From Schoenoplectus triqueter (taxonomy: Eukaryota > Streptophyta > Magnoliopsida > Poales > Cyperaceae), in NCBI GenBank assembly GCA_964058805.1, contig CAXKVV010000603.1, positions 1 to 33,459 of the forward strand: a stretch of 33,459 nucleotides of DNA, written 5' to 3'. The notes below the pieces were generated by a model, which saw nothing but the letters and a program-made list of their open reading frames with translations, did not search any database and had not been told where the DNA came from. This document shows positions 1 through 10,385 of this stretch, piece by piece. The position numbers and the translations under genes are program-made. Each line of letters begins with the position of its first letter. The first letter of the stretch is position 1.

Positions 1-408
1 TCATAATATAATAATATAATAATATAATAATATAATAATAATAATCATAATAATCATAATAATATAATCATTAGAATTATAATAATAATAATAAAAAAAT
101 AATAATAATAATATAATAAAAATAATAATCATAAAAATAATGTAATCATAAATCATAAACATAATCGTTATAGATATAATAATAATAATAAATCACAACT
201 ATAATATAATTATATAATATAACATAATTAAATAATAAATCGCTATTCCGATGAGAGCTAATCCGGTATACCACCTATAATTTCGTAGACTGGATTAGCA
301 CTCTTCCGTACTCTTCTATTTAGTCTAAAATTTATTTGGCAAATTAATTCGTCGGAATAACAATAATATTCTTACTTTTTGCTATTCCATGGAGTGCCAA
401 ACGAACCC
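1..408. mobile_element. PIF/Harbinger-like element, partial copy 1 with ATA-rich core
   Basis: Bases 1-240 are an ATA/ATC-type low-complexity tract. Bases 241-408 match the right part of the element at 31354-32753: both carry a GAGAGCTAATCCGGTAT block, the segment CAAATTAATTCGTCG and a final GCTATTCCAT-like stretch ending in an inverted GTTTGG terminus (GCCAAACGAACCC, ending at 408). An internal hairpin with GCTAATCC / GGATTAGC arms spans 257-299. The left end lies outside the window, so no target duplication can be checked. This copy lacks the 321-bp insertion found in the other copy and therefore shows the empty site. Confidence 0.75.
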
Positions 409-1067
409 GTGTAGTTTTTTACGGGGTCATTTTTCAGTTGTGGGGATAAATTCAAAGGCACGGTGCTTGGGACATTTTATATTTTTCTATTAAAAAAATA
501 AAATTATTTAAGGGTATAATATATATTGTTGAATTTAATAAATGCCTGTTCAGTCACTGCTGAAGCAGAATGGATAAATCACTAATGAACTGAGGAGGGA
601 ACATCAGTACTACATGCACGAAGCAAATTAAATGCGGCCTTTGTAACTAAACAGAATAGGTATAGTAGTCTACATATATGATATATGTAGGCTAAGGCAT
701 ATGTAGCTCGATCGGTAGCTGTGTGTTCCAATATTTGTGGCTCTAGATCCAAGGAGAGTCTACAGTGTATGGAGCGCATAACGAATCACTGCAAGGTAAA
801 CGATGTCACGTCAATTAATGAATCAAAAAAAAAACTGACAAGCTTATGTATAATTAATGAATTAAAAAATATTTTAATATATAATAAACTTAACTGATTT
901 GATAATTTTGATAAATCCTCAAAGTTTATATATTTTTCAATGATAAAATCACACGCAAATATACTCTTAAGTAATCAGACTACTCAAAATTTGCAATTGT
1001 CCATTTAACAACTTAATTTTTTTGGAATATCAAATATACAAAAAAATCATGAAATCTTACGAAAATA
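409..1067. other. AT-rich intergenic stretch, no gene seen
   Basis: I see no recognisable gene, RNA or element ends here. Short open frames on the minus strand (for example 582-779) translate to sequence resembling no protein family I know. Around 670-690 there is a short imperfect palindrome (CTACATATATGATATATGTAG-like), typical of AT-rich DNA. Confidence 0.5.
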
Positions 1068-1329
1068 TAGTTGGGATCACTTTTTATTTTTTAAACTATT
1101 TTTTTAAGATAGCTAGAAAATCATTTGATTTATGAGCCATTTAAAAAGAGTGATTTTCTAGCCATCTTAAAAAATAATAAAATATTCTAAAAAGTATAAA
1201 ATTTGGTTCTCAATTAGATTTTCATATAAAAATATTTTTACCGGTCGGATCGATCATTTAAACTTTGAAGATAGAAAAACGGTCCGTAACACATGAACCA
1301 TTCGTTCTATGCATAGCACCGTAGTCTAA

Positions 1330-1354
<25 letters not shown>
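1068..1354. mobile_element. MITE, family III copy 1
   Basis: This segment matches the element at 2703-2998 along most of its length. Both contain GATTTTCTAGC or ATTTTCTAGC followed by ATCTTAAAAAATA, a CGGTC(G/A)GATCGA block and CATTTAAACTTTGAA. Both end in GCACCGTAGTC followed by a (CT)n run (1331-1354 here). The left end is degraded and is placed by comparison with the other copy. It has no coding capacity. Confidence 0.6.
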
Positions 1355-1361
<7 letters not shown>

Positions 1362-1768
1362 GTGGAGATACCGTAAGCTTAAGCTCACGGAGGCCTTCCG
1401 TGAGCTTTACTCAAAAAACATATTAAATCATTTCAAAATTTTAATTTATCATTCTCATTAAATTTTTTATATGAAAATATCATGGGATGCAAAAATTTGG
1501 AGCGTTTCGAGCTTTTTAAGTTGTAGTTTTTAATTTTTGAAAATCAGCTCTAAAAATAATAATAATATATTCAATACTTGAACATCATTTTAAAAAATTA
1601 AAAACGGTGACTTAAAAAGCTCAAAACACTCTAAATTTTTGCATCCCACAAAATTTTTATATAAAAAATTTACTGAGAATGATAAATTAAAATTTCGAGG
1701 TGATTTAATATGTTTTTTGAGTTAAGCTCACGGAAGGCCTCCGTGAGCTTAAGCACACGGTATCTCCA

Positions 1769-1769
<1 letters not shown>
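1362..1769. mobile_element. Foldback MITE, family I copy 1
   Basis: The element starts GTGGAGATACCGT and ends with the inverted form GGTATCTCCAC, and the two halves are complementary along nearly their whole length. Each terminus also contains its own small hairpin: AAGCTCACGGA pairs with TCCGTGAGCTT across a 4-base centre. The interior (TTTTAATTTTTGAAAATCAG and its complement) folds back as well. Further copies lie at 3454-3860, 3873-4257, 4271-4690 and 12728-13145. It lies between a TA tract and a (CT)n(TA)n tract. It is non-coding. Confidence 0.8.
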
Positions 1770-1805
<36 letters not shown>

Positions 1806-1810
1806 GAGAG

Positions 1811-2211
1811 AGAGTAATGCTATGGTGCTTCGCGAAGCAAAAAAAATTTTGTGCTTCGCGTCCGTATCTCGAATTTAAAAGTTCAAACGGCCGATCCAAA
1901 CCGTTGAGCATCATCTTCATATTGAAATATCCTTGGAGATCAAATTTTATATTTTTTTGAATTTTTTTGATATTTTTTAGATGGGTACAAAGTCGCTTAT
2001 TTTGGATGGTGCAGAAATATTTAGATCAACAAACTTTGTACCCATCTAAAAAATATCAAAAAAATTCAAAAAAATATAAAATTTGATCTCCAAGGATATT
2101 TCAATATGAAGATGATGTTCAATTGTTTGGATCGGCCGTTTGAACTTTTAAATTCGAGATACGGACGCGAAGCACAAAAATTTTTTTGCTTCGCGAAGCA
2201 CCATAGCATTA

Positions 2212-2215
<4 letters not shown>
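1811..2215. mobile_element. Near-perfect palindromic foldback element, family II-like ends
   Basis: Two 183-base arms (1811-1993 and 2033-2215) are reverse complements with no length difference and about four mismatches by eye, around a 39-base loop. The outer ends read AGAGTAATGCTATGGTGCTT and the inverse. A second small hairpin, GTGCTTCGCGAAGCA, sits just inside each end. The ends resemble those of the family II elements at 2263 and 3031 (TATGGTGCT...). (TA)n tracts flank both sides, so the target duplication cannot be defined. An RNA copy would form a long hairpin. Confidence 0.85.

Positions 2216-2254
<39 letters not shown>
2215..2254. repeat. (TA)n microsatellite between two MITEs
   Basis: About 40 bases of alternating TA follow the palindromic element and lead into a short (GA)n run at the start of the next element. 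Similar, shorter TA tracts separate all the other elements of the cluster. Confidence 0.9.
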
Positions 2255-2257
<3 letters not shown>

Positions 2258-2262
2258 AGAGA

Positions 2263-2687
2263 GAGAGTTGGGTTATGGTGCTATGCATAGCACAAATCGG
2301 TTTCGGCCTAAAAAAATTGACAAAATCAAAGTTCAAATTGCAAATCTAATTCACCCAATATAAACTATATATTCAAATATTATTGAATATCAAATTTGAT
2401 TATATTTGGAGCTTTCTAACTATTTTTTTTTCAGATTTTTAAAAAATATATCAAAATTAATAATAAAATAATGATAGGTGCACCTATAAAATTATCATTT
2501 CTCAAAAATTCAAAAAAAAGTTACAAAGCTTCAAAAATAGTAAAATTTGGTATTCAATATATTTTTAATATCTAGATTATTATGGATTAATTAGATTCAT
2601 ATTTTGAGCTTTCAATATATGAAATTTGAAACTGAAGTAAAATCCATCTTTGCTTCGTTAAGCACAGTAAAAGGTCTCCCACTCTTT
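2263..2687. mobile_element. MITE, family II copy
   Basis: It begins GAGAGTTGGGTTATGGTGCT and ends near GCTTCGTTAAGCACAGTAAA before ACTCTTTA and a TA tract. Internal segments such as GTTCAAATTGCAAATCTAAT, ATTGAATATCAAATTTGATT and AATAATAAAATAATGATAG recur in the same order in the copy at 3031-3408. It has no coding capacity. Confidence 0.7.
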
Positions 2688-2702
2688 ATATATATATATA
2701 TA

Positions 2703-2998
2703 GAGAGAGAGAGTTTGGCAATCGTGCTACGGATCGTTTCTTTAGAATTTTATATTTTGTGAGAAAATCACTTGATTTAATTATTATGAACCATTCAAAA
2801 GGAGTCATTTTCTAGCTATCTTAAAAAATAGTAAAAAAATCCTAAAAAAAATAAAATTTTGTCTCCAACTAGTTTTTCATATGAAAAATATTTTGATCGG
2901 TCAGATCGACCATTTAAACTTTGAAAACAGAGAAATGATCCGTAGCACATGGGTCATCCGTGTTACGCATAACACCGTAGTCAAACTCTCTCTCTCTA
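2703..2998. mobile_element. MITE, family III copy 2 with both termini
   Basis: It starts GAGAGAGAGTTTGGC...GCTACGGATC and ends GATCCGTAGC...GTAGTCAAACTCTCTC, so the termini form an inverted repeat. It matches 1068-1354 internally. It lies between (TA)n tracts. No open frame of note. Confidence 0.7.
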
Positions 2999-3030
2999 TC
3001 TCTTTCTATATATATATATAAATATATATA

Positions 3031-3408
3031 AGAAGATCTTATGGTGCTTTGTGAAGCAAACAAGTGTTTTGTTTCGGTCTAAAAAATCTCACAAAACTAA
3101 AGTTCAAATTGTAAATCTAATTCACCCAACATAAATTATATATTCAAATATTGTTGAATATCAAATTTGATTAGCTTTCTAACTATTTTTTTCGGATTTT
3201 TAACAAATATTCCAAAAATAATAATAAAATAATGATAGATGCACCTAAAAATTTGTCATCTTTCAAAAATTAAAAAAAAATAGTTATAAATCTCCAAAAT
3301 AGTAAAATTTAGTATTCAATAATTTTTTAATATCTAGATTATTGTGAATTAATTATATTGATATTTTGAGTTTTCAGTATATGAGATTTGAAACTGAAGC
3401 AAAACCCA
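3031..3408. mobile_element. MITE, family II copy 2
   Basis: A co-linear relative of 2263-2687, starting near CTTATGGTGCTTTGTGAAGC and ending near GAAACTGAAGCAAAACCCA, where the other copy has GAAACTGAAGTAAAATCCA. The right terminus is truncated at a (TA)n tract compared with the first copy. Confidence 0.65.
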
Positions 3409-3453
3409 TATATATATATATATATATATACAGAGAGAGAGAGAGAGAGAGAA
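3409..3453. repeat. (TA)n(GA)n microsatellite
   Basis: A compound TA then GA dinucleotide tract joins a family II element to a family I element. Confidence 0.85.
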
Positions 3454-3860
3454 TAAATCTACTATGTGCTTAAGCTCACAAAAGGTCTCCATGAGCTTAA
3501 CTCAAAAAGTATATCAATTGATCTTCAATGTTTAATTTTTCATTCTCATTAAAATTTTCATATTGAAATCTTGTGGAGTAGAAAAAAATGGGATGTTTCA
3601 TGTTTTCTAAATTACTCTTTTTAATTTTTAAAAATCAGCTTTAAAAAAATAATAAAATATTTAATATTTGTATATCATTTTCAAAAATTAAAAAGAGTGA
3701 TTTATAAAACTTAAAACATCCCAATTTTTGTACCCAAATAATTACAATACGATGAATTTAATGAGAGTAAAAAATTAAAATTTGGAGATCATTTAATATA
3801 TATACTTTTTGAGTTAAGTTCACAGAGGCGTTCCGTGAGTTTAAGCACATGGTAAATTTA
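3454..3860. mobile_element. Foldback MITE, family I copy 2
   Basis: The termini TAAATCTACTATGTGCTTAA and its inverse TTTAAGCACATGGTAAATTT-like end pair across the element. The interior matches 1362-1769 (GAGCTTAACTCAAAAA, TTTAATTTTT...AAAATCAGC, ACATCCCAATTTTTG). Arms are more diverged than in copy 1. TA tracts flank the right side. Confidence 0.75.
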
Positions 3861-3872
3861 TATATATATATA

Positions 3873-4257
3873 TAGTAAAGATACCGTGAGCTTAAACTCA
3901 CGGAGACCTTCTGTGAGCTTAACTGAAAAAACATATCAAATCATCTCGAAATTTTAATTTATCATTGTCATTAAATTCTTTATATTAAAATCTTGCGGGA
4001 TGCAAAAATTTGGAGCGTTTTGAGCTTATTAAGTCGTGGTTTTTAATTTTTGAAAATCAACTCTAAAAAAATAATAATATATTTAATACTTGAACATCAT
4101 TTTAAAAAATTAAAAATGGTGACTTAAAAAACTCAAAACACTCCAAGTTTTTGCATCCCACAATATTTTTATATAAAGAATTTAATGAAAATGATAAATT
4201 AAAATTTTGAGATGATTTGATATATTTTTTTTAGTTAAACTCACGGTATCTTTACTA
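3873..4257. mobile_element. Foldback MITE, family I copy 3
   Basis: It begins TAGTAAAGATACCGTGAGCT and ends with the inverse ACTCACGGTATCTTTACTA. The interior is very close to copy 1, including GATGCAAAAATTTGGAGCGT and ACTTGAACATCATTTTAAAA. The right arm lacks the terminal mini-hairpin, a deletion of roughly 20 bases relative to copy 1. Confidence 0.75.
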
Positions 4258-4270
4258 TATATATATATAT

Positions 4271-4690
4271 TAAAATTAACATGCTCCTAAGAGTACGAAA
4301 TCTTTTTGTGATTCTAACTCAAAAAATATATCAAATCGTCTCTAAATTTTAATTTATCAGTCTCATTAAGTTCTTCATTTTGAAATCATTGCAGTACAAA
4401 AATTTAGAATGTTTCAAGTTTAAGTCACTATTTTTTATTTTTGAAAATAATGTACAAATATTAAATATTTTACTATTATTTTCAAAAACTAAGTATAAAT
4501 ATTGAATATATTAATAATTTTTTTTGAAAATTAAAAAGAGTGATTTAGAAAACTAAAAACACCTAAAATTTTGTATCCCATGAGATTTTCATATGAAGAA
4601 TTTAATGAAAGTGATAAATTAAAATTTAAAAAATATTGATACACTTTTAGAGTTAGAATAACGAAAGAGCTTAATACGTTAGCTTTACTC
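4271..4690. mobile_element. Foldback MITE, family I degenerate copy 4
   Basis: Internal blocks shared with family I (AACTCAAAAAATATATCAAA, TTTTAATTTATCA, ATGAAGAATTTAATGAAAGT) appear in the same order and fold back, but the termini are eroded (near ACATGCTCCTAAGAG and TAATACGTTAGC). It is the most diverged member of the row and probably the oldest. Confidence 0.55.
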
Positions 4691-4795
4691 TGTCTTATGA
4701 TTATGTGACGCAACTAAAAGTTTAACCCTTTATTGTGAATTAGTTCCGTGTTGAACTGAATGTGAAGTGGTCTTATTATATCTGATTGTATCAAT

Positions 4796-5010
4796 TTCAT
4801 TGAGTAGTCCTTGCTGTTTCTGGACGTACCCTCCATTGAAATTAGATGGTCTAGTTTGACTCCATGTGCTCTATTATATAATAGAATGAAATTTTAGTAT
4901 GCGTTTAATAACAAAGTTTAAAATATCTTATTATGAATTTTGAGCATAATTCATTTTGATTTTTAGTATGTTTTAGCATTTTCCTAACTTGTTATGTTGT
5001 GCAGATAGAT
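4796..5010. repeat. Direct duplication, copy 1
   Basis: This matches 5586-5870 in the same orientation. The shared core includes GAAATTAGATGGTCTA, TTTGACTCCATGTGCTCTAT, TATATAATAGAA, then ATAACAAAGTTTA and AATTTTGAGCATAATTCATT. No coding potential and no termini suggesting a transposon. Between the copies (5011-5585) I see only AT-rich sequence with no gene. Confidence 0.7.
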
Positions 5011-5585
5011 CGTTTCGAGATCTTTCCGGATTATATTTAAAAGTTCCAATCGGAGTTTTCTATCAAAAGATATATTTATTGAGATATAAAATTTTGAGAT
5101 TATCTGCATAAATTTAGAAAATTTTCAGTCCATTACTTATTACAATAATGAAAATACTTAAACAATAATTGTCACCGTATATAAAATAATGTAGTAGTCC
5201 AAAATAGTTCAAAAATTATTTTTACAACTCATTGTTTATTATGTATTGAAATAACTAAAATTATATATAAAATTTTAATAACTAATAATTAAAATTTGAT
5301 CTTTAAATATATATAACTTTTGATGGAAGACACTAATCGGGACGTTTAAATACAATCCAAAAATCTCACGAAAATATCTACGTAGACAACATAAAATTGT
5401 GCTTAGCCCATGAGCCGGGATTGCGCCTTTAAATTGGTTCGAGGCGGTCAGTTGTCAGACTTAAAAAATACAGTTTAAAAGGGTGTGAGTTGGGCTTGCG
5501 CCCTTGACATGATTATGTATGAAAAAAATATAATTAGTGATGTAATTAAGTTAATGCACCCAATAGTTTAAAAAAATTCCTCATC

Positions 5586-5870
5586 GGCTAAGTACTCTTG
5601 CTTTTTCTGGACCCTCCATTTGAAATTAGATGGTCTATTTTGACTCCATGTGCTCTATTATATAATAGAAAGAACTTCAATATGTGTTTGATAACAAAGT
5701 TTAGAAGACCTTATTTGAGTGAGAAAGTTTCAAAGATCTGAATTTTGAGTATAATTCATTTTAATTTTTAAAATATTTTCTCAGTTTCAGATCTGAATTT
5801 TGAGCATAATTTATTATATATATATTTTTGAATATTTTATCATTTTCCTAACTCTTTTCATATGCAATGT
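5586..5870. repeat. Direct duplication, copy 2 with internal repeat
   Basis: Second copy of the block at 4796-5010, about 790 bases downstream. Within it GATCTGAATTTTGAG(T/C)ATAAT occurs twice about 50 bases apart, making this copy longer than the first. The function is unknown. Confidence 0.65.
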
Positions 5871-6850
5871 CAAATCAAGTAATTAAGTCTTATTTAAAGT
5901 GATGATATAAATTATGGGATCTTATTTTTTATTGAAAATTACGTAATCTTATATAGATTATACTCTAATTTAGACGGAAATTTATCATAATTCTTTATTT
6001 GATTTATTGTTCTATGTGCAAATTATGGCACATTTATAGTGATGTTTCCTGCCATCTAGAAAATAAGATTTAGGTTCCATCACTATCTATTTCCTTTACT
6101 GATGTGTACCTAATTAATTAACTGAGCACACATGCCTCTCATTAGTGCTCTATTGTACCCACAGTTCTTGTCCCAAGCAAAAAACAAGTTATCATGTCGA
6201 TGTGTATGGCACGTCAATTTCATGCAGTTAACTCGTGCATTTGTTCAAAATTGTAAATGTGGTTCCCTCCGGCATTTAAGAGGTACATTGCTTATATGCT
6301 GGCTGTAGCTGTACTGCTGTAGGGTCTTATGGCTTGGCACTGACATGTGTTTTATTCTGCCCCTTTTACCTTTTGCATGAATACTAAAAAACAAAATTGA
6401 GGCAGTACATAGAATTTTAGAATTGGTAGCAATTTGTAACTCATATGCAACAAAAGAGAATTATTCTTCAAAGTTGGAATTTGAGATGTAGACAACATCA
6501 TTATTGACTTGTTTGAATATTAATTTATTTGCCTGATCACGACAATATGCAATTATGTCTAGTTAAATTGTATAATAGCATAATTCATCAAAATCGTTAA
6601 ACATAATTAATGAATTCCTTTAAGTAATTGATTAGTAATAACTTAAGAACAATTTTTTTTTGCTCTTGGAATTGGTTGAACTAAAAAAAATGAAACAAAA
6701 ACAGTTTCAACTTGATTAGAATAACATAAGTTGGAAGCTAGTCAACCAACATTGACCAAGAAATTAATCAAATTGTATTTCAACCAGTCAGAATTATGAA
6801 TTTATGATATTATAATAATGGTACTAGTTCTTCAAGCGGTGTGCTGGGAG
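5871..6850. other. Intergenic stretch before the retrotransposon, no gene seen
   Basis: No convincing reading frame, tRNA or element ends. Part of it (about 6050-6400) has more balanced base composition than its surroundings, but no protein similarity is apparent in any frame. Confidence 0.45.
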
Positions 6851-7170
6851 TGTTAATATTTGTGTTATGTGATCTTTTATGACATAGATGATGAATAATT
6901 GTATTTTATTATATTGAACAGTATTTACAATGTCTTATTCATAAGTAATTATCTAAACGATAATAAATATTATCGGTACAGCTTAACCTAACATATTGTT
7001 ACTGTACACAGTTCCTATACCCTATTGCCTATACAAGGAAATTACAACCCCTTTTCTAATTAATTAATTAGAAAGGTTGGATGGTATGTTTCCAAATTAG
7101 CCAATGACGAAAATACTCTCACGGATCAGAGGCTAATTAATTACAATCCTAATCATTTTATTTCTTAACA
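6851..7170 (-). repeat. 3' LTR of the copia element
   Basis: A 320-base repeat with TG...CA ends on the plus strand, aligned over its whole length to 11707-12025. Shared blocks include GATGATGAATAATT, AATTATCTAAACG, TAATAAATATTATCG and CCTATACAAGGAAATTACAA. Most differences between the two LTRs are transitions. Confidence 0.93.
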
Positions 7171-7182
7171 CTCCCCCTCAAG
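7171..7182 (-). other. Polypurine tract of the copia element
   Basis: Read on the minus strand this is CTTGAGGGGGAG, directly next to the 3' LTR. That is the expected position and composition for the plus-strand primer of reverse transcription. Confidence 0.85.
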
Positions 7183-7537
7183 TTAGGATTGTATAAATTG
7201 TATAATCCTAGTTTGCACGAAATATTTTCAAATGCCTTGATGTTTAATCCCTTTGTGAGGATGTCGGCCAATTGGTCCCCACTCTTGACGAAAGAAGTCT
7301 CAATCTCTTTTGATTGTATTTTTTCTCTAACGAAGTGACATTCAACTTCGATGTATTTGGTGCGCTCGTGAAAGAGGGATTTGTTGCAATGTGTCTTGCC
7401 GATTGATTATCACAAAATATCTTCATTGGCTCCTCGACTTTTATGTTCATATCTGTTAGTACTTGCTTAATCCATGTCAATTCACTCGCGATGGATGCCA
7501 TTGCTCGGTACTCCGCTTGTCTACTCGATCGAGCCAT
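7183..7537 (-). pseudogene. copia RNase H remnant
   Basis: The minus-strand translation contains ARSSRQAEYRAMA and the FCDNQSARHIATNP stretch, typical of the RNase H domain at the end of copia polyproteins (usual forms are SS.EAEY.A and CDNQ.A). After about 50 residues the frame is lost: downstream sequence fits the family only in another frame. A frameshift therefore breaks the C-terminal part. The domain lies next to the polypurine tract, as in other Ty1/copia elements. Confidence 0.85.
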
Positions 7538-7558
7538 GATATTTTACTTTTTGCTTTT

Positions 7559-8547
7559 TCACGTGACTAAATTTCCACCCATGAATGTGAAAAAGTCAGT
7601 AGTTAATTTTCTATCAAAGCATCCCGCCCAATCTGCATCGAAATAACCACATATAGCATTAGTGTTATTTTCTTTCATCCGAATTCCCCTGCCGAGGGTT
7701 CCCTTTAGATACCTTAATATTCTATTAACGGCATCTAAATATGGTATTCTTGGTGAATGCATAAATTTACTTATTTGGCTAACAGTTAAATAAATTAATT
7801 TTTCTATGAGCCTTTGAAAGTGGTGTATATCTTTCAATGGCTCACCATCCTCGATATTTAATTTAACATTTGAGTCAATTGGGGTGGATACCGGCTTACA
7901 CCCTAACTTTTCGATTTCTTTAAGCAAATCGAGCACATATTTTCTTTGGGATATAAATAGTCCCTTAAGTGAGTGAGCAATTTCTATCCCAAAAAAATAT
8001 TTTAATTTGCCTAAATCTTTTATATCAAATTTTTGTTTGAGCTCATTTTTTACATAATTAATTTCTACTTGATTATTACCGGTTATGATCAAGTCATCGA
8101 CATAGACTAATACTACGGTTGTGCCATTGGAATTGTGCTTGGTAAATAAGGAAGAATCAACACTGCTAATCTTAAAATTATGAGAAATTAAAAAAATGAC
8201 TAAGCTTGACATACCATGCCCTTCAAGATTGCTTTAGTCCATAAATTATTTTTTTTTAACCTACAAATAAGATTATGAATATTCTCTTTTCTATGACCTG
8301 ATGGAAGGTTCATATACACTTCTTTTTCAAGTGTTCCTTGAAGAAAAATATTTTTTACATCCATTTGGTGAAGGTTCCAACCGTTATTTATCGTAATTGA
8401 TAATAAGATCTTTACGGTGTTCATTTTTTTCACCGGTGTAAAGGTCTCATGGTAATCGATATCATAAGTTTGGTTGTACCCTTTGACAACTAACCTAGCC
8501 TGGTACCGTTCTATGGTACCATCACTATGATATTTAATCTTATATAG
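7559..8547 (-). pseudogene. copia reverse transcriptase remnant
   Basis: The N-terminal part (8200-8433) has the LHQMDVKN...FLQG...EEVYM-like pattern (here LEKEVYMNLPSGHR). The next part (7559-8212) is in another frame and carries the catalytic YVDD at 8093-8104, followed by DLIITG, LGKLKYFFGIEIA and the GCKPVSTPID stretch. The YVDD catalytic motif itself is intact. The frame change near 8200-8212 and a stop at 8548-8550, where the family has a Trp codon (TGG changed to TGA), inactivate the polyprotein. Confidence 0.9.
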
Positions 8548-9832
8548 TCACTTACAACCAACCAGTTTCTTATTTTTTGGTAGAAAATATATTTCCCATG
8601 TTTGATTTTTTTTTTCTAAAGCAAGAACCTCCTCATCCATTGCTTTACACCATTTTGTTTCAAGTTTTGCTATCTCAAAATTCTTTGGTTCATCGGTTTT
8701 TGATAGGTAATTCAAGAACACATAGTGATCATTGATAACATTATTATAAGAAACATAATCTTGATTTGAATATTGTACCGAATACGTGACAAAATCCTTT
8801 AATCTTGTTGAAGGATGAGTTTGTCGGCTTGATCTCCTTAGCGGTACTTCTTCTTCTTGAGTTTCATCTACACTTTCATCTTCTTCGCTCTCTTCATGTG
8901 ATGATTCATGATTTTTATTTCCTTGATCACCTACATAATTTTCTATAAATATCTCTCTTCCTTCTTGATTAGTGGTACAAGATAAAATAAACTCATTTAA
9001 AGGAGAATTATCACAATATTGTTCTTCAATTGTTTTAAAAAATGATTCATTCTCAAGAAAAAATACATTTCGTGAAATATGAAGTTTTTTGGTTTTTGGA
9101 TCATAACACTTGTACCTCTTTTTTCGAGACAAATATCCTAAAAAAATAGCCTTTATTGAAGTGAAATCTAGTTTATCTAATTTATGTGTATAAACGAAGC
9201 ACGTGCATAAAATACTTTTAAATGACCTAATTTAATTTTTCTTCCGTAAAGAATCTCAAAAGGAGTTTTGAAATTTAAAGTGACACTAGGCAATATATTT
9301 ATAAAATAGACCGCGGTGAGAACGACTTCCGATCAAAAATTTTTTGAAACGTTATTTTGAAATAATATCGTTCTCGTCATTTTGAGTAAGTGACGATTTT
9401 TTCTTTCGGATACCCTATTTTGTTGAGGTGTGTAAACACAAGTGGTTTCATAGATGATACCCCTCGAGTTTGTAACATTGGAGAAATTTTGGTTAATAAA
9501 TTCCATTTCATTATCCGTTCTAAAGATTTTAATTTTTTTTGTTATATTGCGTCTCCACTAAATTTGTGAATGTTTGAAAGTGAGTGAAAACCTCACTTTT
9601 ATTTTTCATGAGATATAGCCATGTATTTTTTGAAAAATCATCAATAAAAATAATATAGTATCTAAAATTTTTGTATGATGTTACGAGGGCGGGACCCCAC
9701 ACATCAGAATGAACAAGTTAAAATATTTCATTACTTTTGAAATTAGAATTACAAAAAGGAAGTTTCATAAGTTTAACAAGTTTACAAATTTCACACTTAC
9801 TACAATAATCTTTAAAAAATCGAACATTAAAT
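8548..9832 (-). pseudogene. copia integrase remnant
   Basis: Near 9700-9830 the minus strand encodes CSKCEICKLVK, a zinc-binding Cys pair of the integrase N-terminus. Around 9380-9470 it encodes GIIYETTCVYTPQQN then SERKN, the copia integrase core signature, with the usual Gly after QQN changed to Arg. From 9132 down, SRKKRYKCYDPKTKKLHISR is the C-terminal GY..YDP region, followed by an acidic linker and RRSSRQTHPSTRLKDFV before the reverse transcriptase. Several frames are needed to follow it, so it is broken. Confidence 0.85.
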
Positions 9833-10381
9833 TTAAAATCTTGTCAAAAAGGTGTCCCACACGCTTGTGCCAAGTTTACTCAAATCATCATTTTTCCTAC
9901 TATTGAAAATTGACTTGTTGCCATCCAATAAATATAATCCATTTTCTAAATGTCTTTCACCAATCTTTTCCTTGGTGACTAGATTCTGAAAAATTATATA
10001 TTTTTCTTGAAAGATTATTTCACAATGTAAGTCTCGAGAAAGTTTACTAATAGATAAAAGATTGATCGAATATTTTTTCACATAAAAAATATCTTGAAGA
10101 AATTTTTTAAATAAAATACTAATCATTCCCCATCCTTTAATCTTAACTTTATCATTATTTGCATTGGTAAAATACTCGGTTCCATTGATTGTTCGATAAT
10201 TATTAAATAATGTTTGATTTCCCATCATATGATCGGCAACTTCGGAATTAAGCACCCATTTAATATCATTTTGAACTTTGTTATTGGTAATCAAACATTT
10301 GTGGATTATACTATTTTGGTTGGTTAACAAAATTTGGTTGATAAATGGGCTGGTTTTATAATTGTGCATCTTTTTGCCCAT
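9833..10381 (-). pseudogene. copia protease and pre-integrase remnant
   Basis: The translated segment has KWVLNSEVADHMMGN at about 10220-10260. In the copia protease this position is D-S-G-(A/T), so the catalytic Asp-Ser-Gly is altered to Asn-Ser-Glu. Downstream, INLLSISKLSRDLHCEIIF and ENGLYLLD match the conserved protease/pre-integrase spacer. The open frame then stops before integrase. The loss of the catalytic Asp makes the protease dead independently of the stops. Confidence 0.85.
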
Positions 10382-10385
10382 TGGA

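Noticed and set aside
1..240. Possible CRISPR-like or satellite array
   Set aside because: The ATA/ATC units are irregular low-complexity DNA, without fixed repeats and spacers. The tract belongs to the core of a transposon, as shown by the second copy.
5430..5452. GGTTCGAGGC resembling a tRNA T-arm
   Set aside because: No matching acceptor stem, D-arm or anticodon arm can be drawn upstream, so there is no tRNA gene.
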